From positions 620,001-684,000 of the forward strand of contig NZ_BLBC01000005.1 of NCBI RefSeq assembly GCF_009684755.1: a DNA stretch of 64,000 nt, in the 5' to 3' direction. The translations under genes and the position numbers were made by a program. Below, piece after piece: positions 36,795-46,113 of the stretch. How positions within the stretch are numbered: position 1 is the first letter of the stretch; every line of letters begins with the position of its first letter. The stretch comes from Capnocytophaga felis (GTDB lineage: Bacteria > Bacteroidota > Bacteroidia > Flavobacteriales > Flavobacteriaceae). Below the pieces are notes generated by a model. The model was given only the letters and a program-made list of their open reading frames with translations. It was not told where the DNA came from and did no database searches.

Positions 36795-37427
36795 TTACAA
36801 ATTCAAAATTTTATCAAATTCAAAAACCTGACTTAACTCAAGTGAAGTCATAATTAGGCTCGCTTCTTGATTTTGAAGCTCTTGGCTTATGATTTCTGCA
36901 AGAATTTCAATATTCTTATTATCTAAGTGACTAAAAGGCTCATCTAAAAGCAAATAATCAAAAGGTTGGCACAACGCTCTAATAATAGCAATTCGTTGGC
37001 GTTGCCCAAGTGATAATTTTTGCACCAAAGTATCACGCTTATGTGAGAGTGAAACCCTGTCAATCAACAAATTAATTTCTTGTTCGGTTTTATGTTGTGT
37101 AAGGTCGTTTTTAAGTTGTATGTTCTCGTAAGCTGTCAGAGTTGGAAAGAGTTTATAATCCTGAAAAACATAACTCAATTTATTCTTTCTGAACTCAAAA
37201 ACATCTTTTTTATTAAAAACTCCATCGTATTTTATACTTCCTTCATAATGAAAACTACTTCCGTAAATGAAATTTAAAAATGAAGTTTTTCCGTGTCCCG
37301 ACTGAGCTTTAATGAGATATTTCTTACCTTTTTCAAACAAAACCTGCTCCTGCAAATAAATATCAGAAGGAGTGATTTCTCCTTCTGACATATAAATAGG
37401 TTTGATGCGATTAAGTTCAATTTTCAT
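36795..37427 (-). CDS. ABC transporter ATP-binding protein
   Basis: A 210-residue ATPase. The Walker A region reads KAQSGHGKTSFLN, in which the first glycine of the usual GxxGxGKT is alanine; the signature is KLSLGQRQRIAII and the Walker B YLLLDEPFSHLD. Q-loop and D-loop are present, so ATP hydrolysis is likely despite the altered first position. The size and features fit MacB/LolD/FtsE-like exporters. It starts 2 bases after the DUF4836 gene and is followed by its permease. Confidence 0.88.
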   Translation of the reverse strand: MKIELNRIKPIYMSEGEITPSDIYLQEQVLFEKGKKYLIKAQSGHGKTSFLNFIYGSSFHYEGSIKYDGVFNKKDVFEFRKNKLSYVFQDYKLFPTLTAYENIQLKNDLTQHKTEQEINLLIDRVSLSHKRDTLVQKLSLGQRQRIAIIRALCQPFDYLLLDEPFSHLDNKNIEILAEIISQELQNQEASLIMTSLELSQVFEFDKILNL

Positions 37428-37429
37428 TT

Positions 37430-39073
37430 TCAGAATTTTAAGAAATTGCTACTGGTTTGGTCAATTCCTTGTAAAATGGTATTCAAGCTATTGCCATCTT
37501 TCTTAAATTTGATGATTAATTCTCCTGAATAATTATCCACTTGTTTAAATTCAGCTTCTTTTAAAATATCAATCCAAACTTTGGATACATTTGCGTTTTG
37601 TGTGAAATTCAATTCTTTTCTAAGCAATTCCGGATACTCATCATAATTCAAATTTAAATAATAATATGTTGAATGTTTTGAAATTTGAGAAGCAATCTCC
37701 GTTTCTTTTAAATTTTCAGAAGACAATCCTCCGTTTTTGAAGCTTTTAATGCCTTTTTCACTATTTGTAATGAAGAAAGTTTTGTCATTAAATGTAAAAT
37801 ACATCGGGTACTTTCCGTCAAATAAGAAATAATAGTAATCTTCTGTTTTATCTATTTTATTTCCAGATATCTTAAGTATTTTTTCAACAACTTGACTTCC
37901 ATTTAAATCGAAAACCAATCCCATTATTGGGAATAATCTTTCATCTTCTATAAGTTCTTCTTGTCTTTCATCTTGGTTTTCATACTCATACCAAAATCTT
38001 TCACGAGTGTATTTAATTTTCTCAAATCCAGAAAGACTAAATAAAAAGCTTCCGCCTAAACCATCAAATATTTCTTTGAGAGTAAACCCAAATTCATTCC
38101 CGTCGATTTGCTGTTCAATAAAATTGAAATTCTTTAAGTCTTTTAAATATTTATAAAATCCTTGCGGATTAATCGCCACACCCGATGTCATATAAGTTTG
38201 TTTAGGAAGAAAGTTTAATAAATCCTTATTAAAAGATTTTCCATACATATTATATTCTTTCAAGCGTTTTGCATATTCTTTACCAGGTTGGAAATTGGTT
38301 TTCAACGAGATATGTTTATCTTCAAATGACAAGAAGAGGGATAGGTACGAATCCGTAAGATCATAACCAAATTCTTGTAAAACACTTGCTCCACCAATTT
38401 GTTTTTGAAAATTTTCCATTCCTAACCAAAAACTCACATCTTTTTTATCTTGATAGAATTTTTTAAATGATGAATCTTTTGAGACTTGTTCACTCGCAGG
38501 CAAATTCATCAATTTTGAAACATATTTTTCCGACTCGTCCTGACCTCCATATCTCATATCACTCACAATCAAAGCCTTATCTTTATCCCAAGCAATAGTC
38601 GTAGTTGTATAATTTATATAGCTATATTTTTCAGATTTTTTTATTTCTAATCCCATCTTGGTCTCATCCAATATTTTTTGAAGAAATTTAGAAAAATCCG
38701 ATTCGCTGCTGAGTTCAAAAGACATACAAAAAGCCTGACCTTCCTGAAAGTTACCAACATTATAAATAAACACATCTTTTTTCAAATTTATACCTGTTTT
38801 TGTAGGGTCTTCAAGAATTTGATCAATGAAATCAGAAAGATTTTTACTTTCGCTTCTAATCTCCTTTTGCAACATTTTGAACGCCTCAAAGTTCCTGACT
38901 TGCTGCAAATCTCCTTTTTTGTAGAGAGAATATACATCAATAACTCCTACAAAATTAGCATTGTTAGGAACTGTTTTTAACCCTTCAGGGGTACTTGAAC
39001 AAGATGTTAGTAGCAGGCTTACAATTCCCAAAAAAATTAAGCCTAATGATTTGATTTTCTTTAGTGTTTTCAT
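37430..39073 (-). CDS. DUF4836 family lipoprotein
   Basis: A 547-residue lipoprotein from the ATG at 39073 (MKTLKKIKSLG, lipobox ending LLTSC); the open frame extends upstream without conservation. The start of the mature part, VPNNANFVGVIDVYSLYKKGDL, is typical for DUF4836, a Bacteroidota family of unknown function with repeated sheet-helix units. It is the first gene of an operon with an ABC ATPase (2 bases later) and permease, so it may act as the periplasmic or outer-membrane partner of that transporter; this is inference. A -7 box lies about 87 bases upstream. Confidence 0.8.
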   Translation of the reverse strand: MKTLKKIKSLGLIFLGIVSLLLTSCSSTPEGLKTVPNNANFVGVIDVYSLYKKGDLQQVRNFEAFKMLQKEIRSESKNLSDFIDQILEDPTKTGINLKKDVFIYNVGNFQEGQAFCMSFELSSESDFSKFLQKILDETKMGLEIKKSEKYSYINYTTTTIAWDKDKALIVSDMRYGGQDESEKYVSKLMNLPASEQVSKDSSFKKFYQDKKDVSFWLGMENFQKQIGGASVLQEFGYDLTDSYLSLFLSFEDKHISLKTNFQPGKEYAKRLKEYNMYGKSFNKDLLNFLPKQTYMTSGVAINPQGFYKYLKDLKNFNFIEQQIDGNEFGFTLKEIFDGLGGSFLFSLSGFEKIKYTRERFWYEYENQDERQEELIEDERLFPIMGLVFDLNGSQVVEKILKISGNKIDKTEDYYYFLFDGKYPMYFTFNDKTFFITNSEKGIKSFKNGGLSSENLKETEIASQISKHSTYYYLNLNYDEYPELLRKELNFTQNANVSKVWIDILKEAEFKQVDNYSGELIIKFKKDGNSLNTILQGIDQTSSNFLKF

Positions 39074-39159
39074 TGAATTCAAAATTTTAATTATATTTTC
39101 AGATAATTGATTAACAAGATACTCTCTTGACATTAAAGAGAAAATTAAAATAACAGATG

Positions 39160-39167
39160 CAAATTTA
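39160..39167 (-). promoter_or_regulatory. -7 box for the DUF4836-ABC operon
   Basis: TAAATTTG on the minus strand, 86 bases before the ATG at 39073; a leader of about 80 bases would result. Confidence 0.35.
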
Positions 39168-39258
39168 CATTTCTTTTTTGTTAAATTTACATTTCTTAAA
39201 AATTTTAACATCAACAAAATGATTAAAAAATATTTCTCTTCAGTTTTCAAATTTTACA

Positions 39259-39266
39259 TACCTTTG
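39259..39266 (+). promoter_or_regulatory. -7 box directly at the dxs start, possible leaderless mRNA
   Basis: TACCTTTG ends 4 bases before the dxs ATG. With the usual distance from box to transcription start, RNA would begin at or next to the start codon. Confidence 0.45.
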
Positions 39267-39270
39267 CCCT

Positions 39271-41043
39271 ATGCTTTTATCGAACATAAATTCACCCGAT
39301 GACTTACGTAAAATGCCGAAAGAAGAACTTCCTTTTTTGGCAAGGGAGGTGCGTGAATTTATCATTGACGTAGTTTCCGGCAAAGGAGGACATTTAGGAG
39401 CAAGTTTGGGAGTGGTGGAACTTACCATTGCTTTGCATTATGTTTTCAATACGCCTGACGATAAACTTATTTGGGATGTGGGACATCAGGCATACGCTCA
39501 TAAAATATTGACAAACAGAAAAGAACAATTCCACACCAATCGGGAGTTGGGAGGAATTAGTGGATTCCCAAAAATAGACGAAAGCCCGTACGATACATTT
39601 GGAACAGGACATTCATCTACTTCAATATCAGCAATTTTAGGAATGGCAATGGCTTCCACTTTACAAGGAAATTCTCATCGAAATCACATCGCAGTTATTG
39701 GCGATGCTTCCATCGTGAGCGGAATGGCATTTGAAGCGATGAACCACGCAGGAACAACTCCGACCAACATTCTTATCATACTGAATGACAACGCAATGGG
39801 GATTGACCCGTCGGTAGGAGCTCTGAAAAATTATTTTGCCAAAATGAAATCTGAAAAAGGCAAAAACGAAACGTTTTTCAATAACCTGAATATCAAATAC
39901 AAAGGAGTAATTGACGGACATAATCTCACTGAACTCATCAATTCGTTTGAATTGCTCAAAAATGAACCAGGCGTAAAATTACTACACGTAATTACCACCA
40001 AAGGAAAAGGACTTGAAAAAGCTGAAAAAGAACAAATTACATATCACGCACCCAGAAAATTTGACAAAATCACGGGCGAGCAATTTTCGGAAGATAGTTC
40101 TCTCCCAGCCAAATATCAAGATATTTTCGGACTGACATTAAACGAATTAGCTCAAGAAAATAATAAAATTGTAGCCATCACGCCCGCAATGCCCAGCGGC
40201 AGTTCACTCACTTTTATGCAACGTGCTTTTCCTGAGCGTGTTTTTGATGTGGGAATTGCTGAGCAACACGCAGTTACATTTTCGGCAGGATTGGCTTTGG
40301 AAGGCTTTATTCCGTTTTGTGTGATATATTCTACCTTTCTGCAACGTGCTTATGACCAAATTATTCACGATGTGGCTTTGCAAAACATTCCTGTAATTAT
40401 CTGCATTGACCGTGCAGGACTTGTAGGAGAAGATGGAGCCACACATCACGGTGTGTTTGATATGGCTTTCTTGCGTCCTATTCCTAATTTGGTAATTGCT
40501 TCACCACGAAATGCTTCCGAACTTCGGAATTTGCTTTACACGGCACAACTTGGTGTGAATTTCCCTTTTGTAATTCGCTATCCAAGAGGAAGATGTAGCG
40601 AAATGGATTGGCAACGACCTTTTCAAAAAATTGAAATCGGAACGGCAGAACAACTCAAAGAAGGTTCAAAATATGCTATATTGAGCATCGGCACTATTTC
40701 GCAAAATGTAACAAAGGCAATCCGTTTGTTAAAAAATCCTGAAGATTATGCCCATTTTGACATACGTTTCTTAAAACCTTTGGACGAATCACTTTTACAT
40801 ACTATTTTTGCAACCTATAAAATTATTTTTACCATTGAAGAAGGCTCGGAAAAAGGCGGTTTAGGGAGTGCCATTGCCGAATTTGCATCAAAAAACAATT
40901 ACAGCAAACCTTTAAAAATCATAGGAATACCAGATAAATTCATTTCACACGGAAGTGTTGATGAATTACAAAAAATGACTGCTTTAGATGATAAATCTAT
41001 AAGTGAAATGTTAAAAACGGAAAACGTAATAAAAAATATTTGA
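39271..41043 (+). CDS. dxs: 1-deoxy-D-xylulose-5-phosphate synthase
   Basis: A 590-residue thiamine-diphosphate enzyme of the first step of the MEP isoprenoid pathway. The N-terminus is conserved (SPDDLRKMPKEELPFLAREV), then GGHLGASLGVVELT, WDVGHQAYAHK, the ThDP/Mg segment IGDASIVSGMAFEAMNHAG, the second-domain FDVGIAEQHAVTFSAGLA with the catalytic Glu, and DRAGLVGEDGATHHG. It is slightly shorter than the enterobacterial enzyme, and the usual GDGA of the Mg motif is GDAS. The ATG at 39271 fits the conserved start. The DUF3078 gene follows after 21 bases. Confidence 0.92.
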   Translation: MLLSNINSPDDLRKMPKEELPFLAREVREFIIDVVSGKGGHLGASLGVVELTIALHYVFNTPDDKLIWDVGHQAYAHKILTNRKEQFHTNRELGGISGFPKIDESPYDTFGTGHSSTSISAILGMAMASTLQGNSHRNHIAVIGDASIVSGMAFEAMNHAGTTPTNILIILNDNAMGIDPSVGALKNYFAKMKSEKGKNETFFNNLNIKYKGVIDGHNLTELINSFELLKNEPGVKLLHVITTKGKGLEKAEKEQITYHAPRKFDKITGEQFSEDSSLPAKYQDIFGLTLNELAQENNKIVAITPAMPSGSSLTFMQRAFPERVFDVGIAEQHAVTFSAGLALEGFIPFCVIYSTFLQRAYDQIIHDVALQNIPVIICIDRAGLVGEDGATHHGVFDMAFLRPIPNLVIASPRNASELRNLLYTAQLGVNFPFVIRYPRGRCSEMDWQRPFQKIEIGTAEQLKEGSKYAILSIGTISQNVTKAIRLLKNPEDYAHFDIRFLKPLDESLLHTIFATYKIIFTIEEGSEKGGLGSAIAEFASKNNYSKPLKIIGIPDKFISHGSVDELQKMTALDDKSISEMLKTENVIKNI

Positions 41044-41064
41044 ACCTTAAAAATCAATACATAA

Positions 41065-42099
41065 ATGAAAAAAATCACATTGTTATTACTTATTACTATT
41101 AGTTCGAGTGTTGCTACAATCTCTGCACAAATTCGTCGTGCAAAGGGCGTGGAACTTCCAGCAAAAGTAGACACCATTCAAGTACAAGAAGATGAAGAAG
41201 CCTTAAAGCTTGTGTTCACTCGTTTTAACAAAGCCCAAGAAAAATGGTTCAAATTCAACCAAGTAAACCTAAATTTGAGTGAGGTAGCTTTTTCAAACTG
41301 GAGTGCTGGGGGTGAAAATTCTATTTCGGCATTGTTTAACGCAAAATTTCGTCGTCGGTATTCTGAGCGTACCTACTTCTGGGATAATGAATTGGAAATA
41401 AATTATGGTGTAAATGCTCAAAAAGGAAGAGAACCTCGCAAAACAGATGACAAATTGTCATTGATTTCTGCTTTGGGTTACAGAGGAAATGCGAAATCTT
41501 TCTGGTATTATACAGCTCGTTTTCAATTTCTTACCCAACTTAGTAATGGTTATTCTTACCCTAATACGGAAAAAGCAATTTCGAAATTTTTGGCTCCTGC
41601 CTATGTTTTCTTAGGATTGGGGGTTGAATATGCTCCTAACAATAAAAACAAATTCAACTTGTTTCTATCTCCTTTGACAATGAAAACAACTTTGGTTTTG
41701 GATAATGATTTGGCAGACCAAGGCGTGTTTGGTGTTAAAGGAGCTGTTTATGCCCCCGATGGAAGAAAAATCAAATCCGGAAAGAAAACTAATTCAGAGC
41801 TTGGTTTTTCTGTTTCAGGAAGATGGAACGAAAAAATCGATGAAAATATCCGTTTGGAAAATATTTTCAATTTCTATGGCGATTATTTGAAAGATTTCGG
41901 TAATATTGATTTGGATTGGGAAGCAAACCTGAATTTTAAGGTCAATAGTTACGTACAAGCCAGAATCGGGTTACATATAAAATATGATGACGATGTAAAA
42001 TTCTATTCATATAAAGACGCCAGCGGACAAACACACAAGTACGGTGCAAGAACTCAATTAAAACAAGTTTTAGGAATTGGGCTTTCGTACACTTTTTAA
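41065..42099 (+). CDS. DUF3078 family outer-membrane-type protein
   Basis: A 344-residue protein with a signal peptide (about 1-22, ending TISAQ). The mature part has the DUF3078 pattern: QVNLNLSEVAFSNWSAGGEN near residue 70, many amphipathic strands with alternating aromatics, and a C-terminal strand ending in Phe (GIGLSYTF), typical for outer-membrane beta-barrels inserted by BamA. The function of this Bacteroidota family is unknown. It follows dxs by 21 bases and precedes tdk by 50 bases. Confidence 0.85.
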   Translation: MKKITLLLLITISSSVATISAQIRRAKGVELPAKVDTIQVQEDEEALKLVFTRFNKAQEKWFKFNQVNLNLSEVAFSNWSAGGENSISALFNAKFRRRYSERTYFWDNELEINYGVNAQKGREPRKTDDKLSLISALGYRGNAKSFWYYTARFQFLTQLSNGYSYPNTEKAISKFLAPAYVFLGLGVEYAPNNKNKFNLFLSPLTMKTTLVLDNDLADQGVFGVKGAVYAPDGRKIKSGKKTNSELGFSVSGRWNEKIDENIRLENIFNFYGDYLKDFGNIDLDWEANLNFKVNSYVQARIGLHIKYDDDVKFYSYKDASGQTHKYGARTQLKQVLGIGLSYTF

Positions 42100-42149
42100 A
42101 TGCAAGAGTCATATTCTTGGAATTTAATTGTTAAATCATTCAACTTAAA

Positions 42150-42764
42150 ATGTTTTTAGAAAATACTACAAATCATACAGAAAAATTTGGCTGGATTGAA
42201 GTCATTTGCGGCTCTATGTTTTCCGGAAAAACGGAAGAGCTCATCCGAAGGCTACGGCGTGCTCAGTTTGCAAAACAAAAAGTAGAAATTTTCAAACCTG
42301 CTTTTGACACACGTTATAACGAAGATAAAGTAGTCTCTCACAATGCCACTGAAATTCAATCTACTTCCGTGCCTGCGGCTACCAATATTTTGCTTTTAGC
42401 AGATGGTTGCGATGTGGTAGGCATTGATGAGGCTCAATTTTTTGATGATGAAATTGTAAATGTTTGTAATGATTTAGCAAACAGAGGAATGCGTGTAATT
42501 GTTGCCGGACTGGATATGGATTACAAAGGAAAGCCTTTCGGTCCGATGCCTGCATTAATGGCAACTGCTGAGTATGTAACCAAAGTACACGCCGTTTGCA
42601 CACGCACCGGAAATTTAGCAAATTTTAGTTTTCGAAAAACTGAGAATGAAAACTTATATATGCTTGGGGAACAAGACACTTACGAACCTCTGAGCAGAGC
42701 GGCTTTTTTCAAAGCAATGAAAAACCGAAATCAGGAAGCAACTCACAAAAAATCAGAATTTTAA
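42150..42764 (+). CDS. tdk: Thymidine kinase
   Basis: A 204-residue type II thymidine kinase. The P-loop is GSMFSGKTEELIRRLRR, the catalytic and lasso regions are GIDEAQFFD and FGPMPALMATAEYVTK, and the zinc-binding part includes CTRTG. The second Cys pair that usually completes the zinc site is not obvious, as in many Bacteroidota enzymes. It salvages thymidine to dTMP in the cytoplasm. TerC follows after 27 bases. Confidence 0.94.
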   Translation: MFLENTTNHTEKFGWIEVICGSMFSGKTEELIRRLRRAQFAKQKVEIFKPAFDTRYNEDKVVSHNATEIQSTSVPAATNILLLADGCDVVGIDEAQFFDDEIVNVCNDLANRGMRVIVAGLDMDYKGKPFGPMPALMATAEYVTKVHAVCTRTGNLANFSFRKTENENLYMLGEQDTYEPLSRAAFFKAMKNRNQEATHKKSEF

Positions 42765-42791
42765 CCCTGTTTTTATATTTAAATTATTTAT

Positions 42792-43571
42792 ATGGAATTT
42801 CTATTTACAGCCGATGCCATTGTAGCATTACTTACTCTAACCTTTTTAGAGATAGTTCTTGGGATAGATAACGTTATCTTTATCTCTATCGTAACAGGAC
42901 GACTTCCTGAAGAAAAACGTAAAAAAGCCACTCGTTTGGGGCTTTTCTTGGCAATGTTTATGCGTATTGCGTTGCTTTTCAGTATTTCGTTATTAGTTCA
43001 ACTTAAAGAACCTTGGATAAGTTTTGACTGGGGTTGGTTCAGTGCAGCATTCAATGGTCAGGCACTCATTCTGCTGGTTGGAGGAATTTTCTTGTTGTAT
43101 AAATCCACAAAAGAAATTCATTCAAAAGTAAATCATATTGACCACGTTACCGACTCAAAAGAAGCTGAAAAATCCAGAGGTGCTTCTTTTAGTAATATCA
43201 TCGCTCAAATTCTGGCGATTGACTTGATTTTCTCGGTGGATAGTATCCTAACTGCTGTGGGTATGACTAACGGACTTGAAGGAGCTTTGTACATTATGAT
43301 TATTGCCGTGGTCGTTTCGGTGGGCATTATGATTATGTTTGCAAATCCTGTCGGAAGTTTCGTAAACCGCAACCCTTCTATCCAAATTTTGGCGCTTGCC
43401 TTTTTGATTTTGATTGGTTTTATGCTTATTACAGAAAGTATGCACCTATCACACGCAGTACTTGCAGGACAAGAAGTTGGAGCCGTTCCAAAAGGATACT
43501 TGTATTTCGCAATCGCCTTCTCGTTAGGAGTTGAATTCCTTAATATGCGAATGCGTAAAAAATCAAATTAA
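42792..43571 (+). CDS. TerC family integral membrane protein
   Basis: A 259-residue protein with about seven predicted helices and the two acidic signatures of TerC: LEIVLGIDNVIFISIV near residue 20 and IDLIFSVDSILTAVGMT near residue 145. TerC/Alx proteins export Mn2+ or support metal loading of secreted enzymes, and also occur with tellurite resistance. No ter genes are adjacent, so metal homeostasis is the better guess. Followed by a strong bidirectional terminator. Confidence 0.9.
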   Translation: MEFLFTADAIVALLTLTFLEIVLGIDNVIFISIVTGRLPEEKRKKATRLGLFLAMFMRIALLFSISLLVQLKEPWISFDWGWFSAAFNGQALILLVGGIFLLYKSTKEIHSKVNHIDHVTDSKEAEKSRGASFSNIIAQILAIDLIFSVDSILTAVGMTNGLEGALYIMIIAVVVSVGIMIMFANPVGSFVNRNPSIQILALAFLILIGFMLITESMHLSHAVLAGQEVGAVPKGYLYFAIAFSLGVEFLNMRMRKKSN

Positions 43572-43594
43572 AAGTAATTTTTATAATAAATGAT

Positions 43595-43630
43595 AAAAAG
43601 GTTCAGGCGTTTAAACGTCTGAACCTTTTT
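43595..43630. terminator. Bidirectional terminator, near-perfect 36-base palindrome
   Basis: Bases 43595-43612 pair with 43613-43630, with a single G-T pair and no free loop; A-run on the left and T-run on the right. It ends both TerC and the convergent metallopeptidase-like gene. Confidence 0.85.
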
Positions 43631-43647
43631 AATTATTCTTCAAATAT

Positions 43648-44799
43648 TTATCTTTTTGCTAATTTGTTATGTTGGATGTATTTTTTCAGCTCTTTTAGAA
43701 AGAACGAATGAAATTCAGAAGGTTGTATATTAAAAGTTTCTTCAATCTTACAAAGAAATTCTTCCCTATCGTTACCTGAATCAAGTAGTTTGAAAAGTTT
43801 TGCTTTGCCGTGATATTCCAAAATGGTGTGGCATAATAAAGCCGAGAAAGCGTAATACGAATCAGCTTTTGTATTGATGACAGTAAATTCTCCTTTATTA
43901 AGCATCGTGTAGATATCAACATTTTCTTTTTCTAAAAATGAATAAAAGATTTGCATCAGTTCAGAAAAGTTTAGCCCTCGTGTACCTCCGAAATAGGTAG
44001 CAATACCCTCATCTATTAGATGGTTTTTGTTTTCGACTTTTTCAGCCGTATATAAATGTACCATTTCGTGTGGATAGTAGGCTGTGCCATTTCCTGAGAA
44101 AATTTCTTTTTGCTCTGTGGAAACTAAGCCTCCATAAGCTTCACCTATTCTCATATCCGTGTCAAAATCAAAACCTCTCAAAATTTTTTGCTCCAAATAA
44201 TTATCAAAAATAAAATACGAAAAATCAATTTCGGGTAGCTCAAAAAAATCAGCCATTTCCTTGTTAAATTTCAAGGCTTTTTTTACATCTTCTTTACGGA
44301 AAAGTTTAGGGTTTTTGTAATAAAATGTTAGATTTCTGATTTTTCTTTTTGTAAATGTATTTATTTGATTTTCAAATATATTTTCGAACTGATAATCTTT
44401 ATTTACTAAAAAGTTATACGTTGTCAGTATTTTGTCATCATCTGGAGTATTTCCCATCCAAGCCACTCGGATTTGATATTTTTCATCAATATATAACATT
44501 GACAAAATGGTGGGTGTGTAACTTCCCATCTTTGCCTTTTCTTCTATAAAATATAAATCTCCTCCTCTAACGTCTATTTCCTCTCCATTGTATTTCCAAA
44601 AGGTTGTTTTATCTTGATAAGAAAGATTTTTGGAAAAATAAGCATCTATGAGTGATAAAATAATTTCTTGTTCCTCACGTTTATCCTCATAAAAAAGATA
44701 GGGAGAGTTGAGCTTTATATTCTCGTAATTATATTGCTTTTGTGCAAAACAAAAGACAGGAAAAAGGATTAATAAAATGATTTTCAAATATTTTAACAT
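43648..44799 (-). CDS. Peptidase MA-like gluzincin, secreted
   Basis: A 383-residue protein with a signal peptide (about 1-19, ending CFAQ). The zinc motif HEMVH is followed 15 residues later by the glutamate of IDEGIATYFGG, the layout of the peptidase-MA-like (gluzincin) family. The region before it (about 80-200) is rich in acidic residues and unlike known domains. It is the intact member of a tandem pair; the other, at 44814-45944, carries a stop codon. The two are highly similar over their whole length, and identical in long stretches near the C-terminus. The biological role is unknown. Confidence 0.78.
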   Translation of the reverse strand: MLKYLKIILLILFPVFCFAQKQYNYENIKLNSPYLFYEDKREEQEIILSLIDAYFSKNLSYQDKTTFWKYNGEEIDVRGGDLYFIEEKAKMGSYTPTILSMLYIDEKYQIRVAWMGNTPDDDKILTTYNFLVNKDYQFENIFENQINTFTKRKIRNLTFYYKNPKLFRKEDVKKALKFNKEMADFFELPEIDFSYFIFDNYLEQKILRGFDFDTDMRIGEAYGGLVSTEQKEIFSGNGTAYYPHEMVHLYTAEKVENKNHLIDEGIATYFGGTRGLNFSELMQIFYSFLEKENVDIYTMLNKGEFTVINTKADSYYAFSALLCHTILEYHGKAKLFKLLDSGNDREEFLCKIEETFNIQPSEFHSFFLKELKKYIQHNKLAKR

Positions 44800-44813
44800 C
44801 GTTACAGAGTTTT

Positions 44814-45944
44814 TTATGGTTTGCTTTTTACATATTTCTCCAATTCTTTCAAAAAGAAATTATGAAATTCAGAAGGTTGTATATTAAAAGTTTCTTCAAT
44901 CTTGCACAGAAATTCTTCCCTATCGTTACCTGAATCAAGTAGTTCGAAAAGTTTTTCTTTGCTATGATGTTCCAAAATGGTATGACATAACAAAGCAGCA
45001 AAAGCATAATGGAAGTCTATATCCGTTTTAACAAATAGATTGTCATTTGCTTCAATAATTTGATAAATATCAATATCTGTTTGTTGCAAAAATGAATATA
45101 GTTCTCGCATAATTTGAGGGAAATAGAGTCCCCCTGAACCACCAAAATAGACAGCTATCCCTTCATCAAGATATGAATTTTTGTGTTTTGCCTTTTGGCG
45201 AGTGTACAAATGTACTATTTCGTGTGGATAATAAGCCGTGCCATTGCCCGAGAAAATAACTTTTAAATAAGGAAAGGCCATACCTCCTTTTTCACTTCCT
45301 ACCCTCATATCTGTATCAAAATCAAAACCTCTCAAGTGTTTTTGCTCGAAATAATTATCAAAAATAAAACACGAAAAATCAATTTCGGGTAGATCAAAAA
45401 ACTCCGCCATTTGCTTGTTAAATTTCAAAGCTTTTTTCACATCTTCTTTACGGAAAAGTTTCGAGTTTTTGTAATAAAATGTCAGATTTTTAATTTTTCT
45501 TTTTGTAAATGTATCAAAATGATTATCAAACATATTTTCGAACTGATAATCTTTATTTACCAAAAAATTGTAAGTAGCCAATATTTTGTCATCTTCAGGA
45601 GTATTTCCCAACCAAGCTATTCGAATTTGATATTTTTCATCAATATAAAGCATTGACAAAATTGTAGGTATGTAATTTCCGTTATCAGCCTCATTTTCTA
45701 TCCAATATAAGTCATCATTTTTTAATGCAAACAAATTCTCAGGTTTTTTCCAAAAGGTTATTTTGTCTTGATGGGAAAGATTTTTGGAAAAATAGGCATC
45801 TATGAGTGATAAAATAATTTCTTATTCCTCACGTTTATCCTCATAAAAAAGATAAGGAGAATTAAGTTTGATATTCTCATAATTGTACTGCTTTTGTGCA
45901 AAACAAAGAAATGGTAACAGAAAAATAAAAATATTCTTTCTCAT
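44814..45944 (-). pseudogene. Peptidase MA-like paralogue with premature stop
   Basis: From the ATG at 45944 the frame reads MRKNIFIFLLPFLCFAQKQY and on to codon 40, then TAA (45822-45824), and continues in the same frame to 44814. The intact neighbour has CAA (Gln) at exactly this place, so one C-to-T change made the stop. The rest of the frame is undamaged, including HEIVH and LDEGIAVYFGG, so the event is recent, or a truncated protein could be made from an internal start (next ATG at 45734) but without signal peptide. It lies 14 bases upstream of the intact copy; the promoter in front is still present. Confidence 0.8.
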
Positions 45945-45966
45945 ACATTATGTTTTATACTGTCAG

Positions 45967-45995
45967 CAAATATAGTCAAAAATCATTGTTGGCAA
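45967..45995 (-). promoter_or_regulatory. Promoter of the tandem peptidase unit
   Basis: On the minus strand: TTG (45993-45995), 18-base spacer, TATATTTG (45967-45974). The spacer is one base shorter than usual. It serves both the broken and, by read-through, the intact paralogue. Confidence 0.5.
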
Positions 45996-46044
45996 AATTT
46001 CATAAAATAAATCTGTAAAAAAGTCAGTTTCTTATAAAAAACAA

Positions 46045-46052
46045 TATATTTG
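46045..46052 (+). promoter_or_regulatory. -7 box for the YugP-like gene
   Basis: TATATTTG, 61 bases before the ATG at 46114. Confidence 0.45.
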
Positions 46053-46113
46053 CACCAAATTTGGCAAAGATTTTGCTACACAAAACGGAGTAACCTAAAA
46101 AACACAAATTATT

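Noticed and set aside
43595-43630. Operator or attachment site, because of the near-perfect palindrome
   Set aside because: Position between convergent stops with A-run and T-run is fully explained by a bidirectional terminator.
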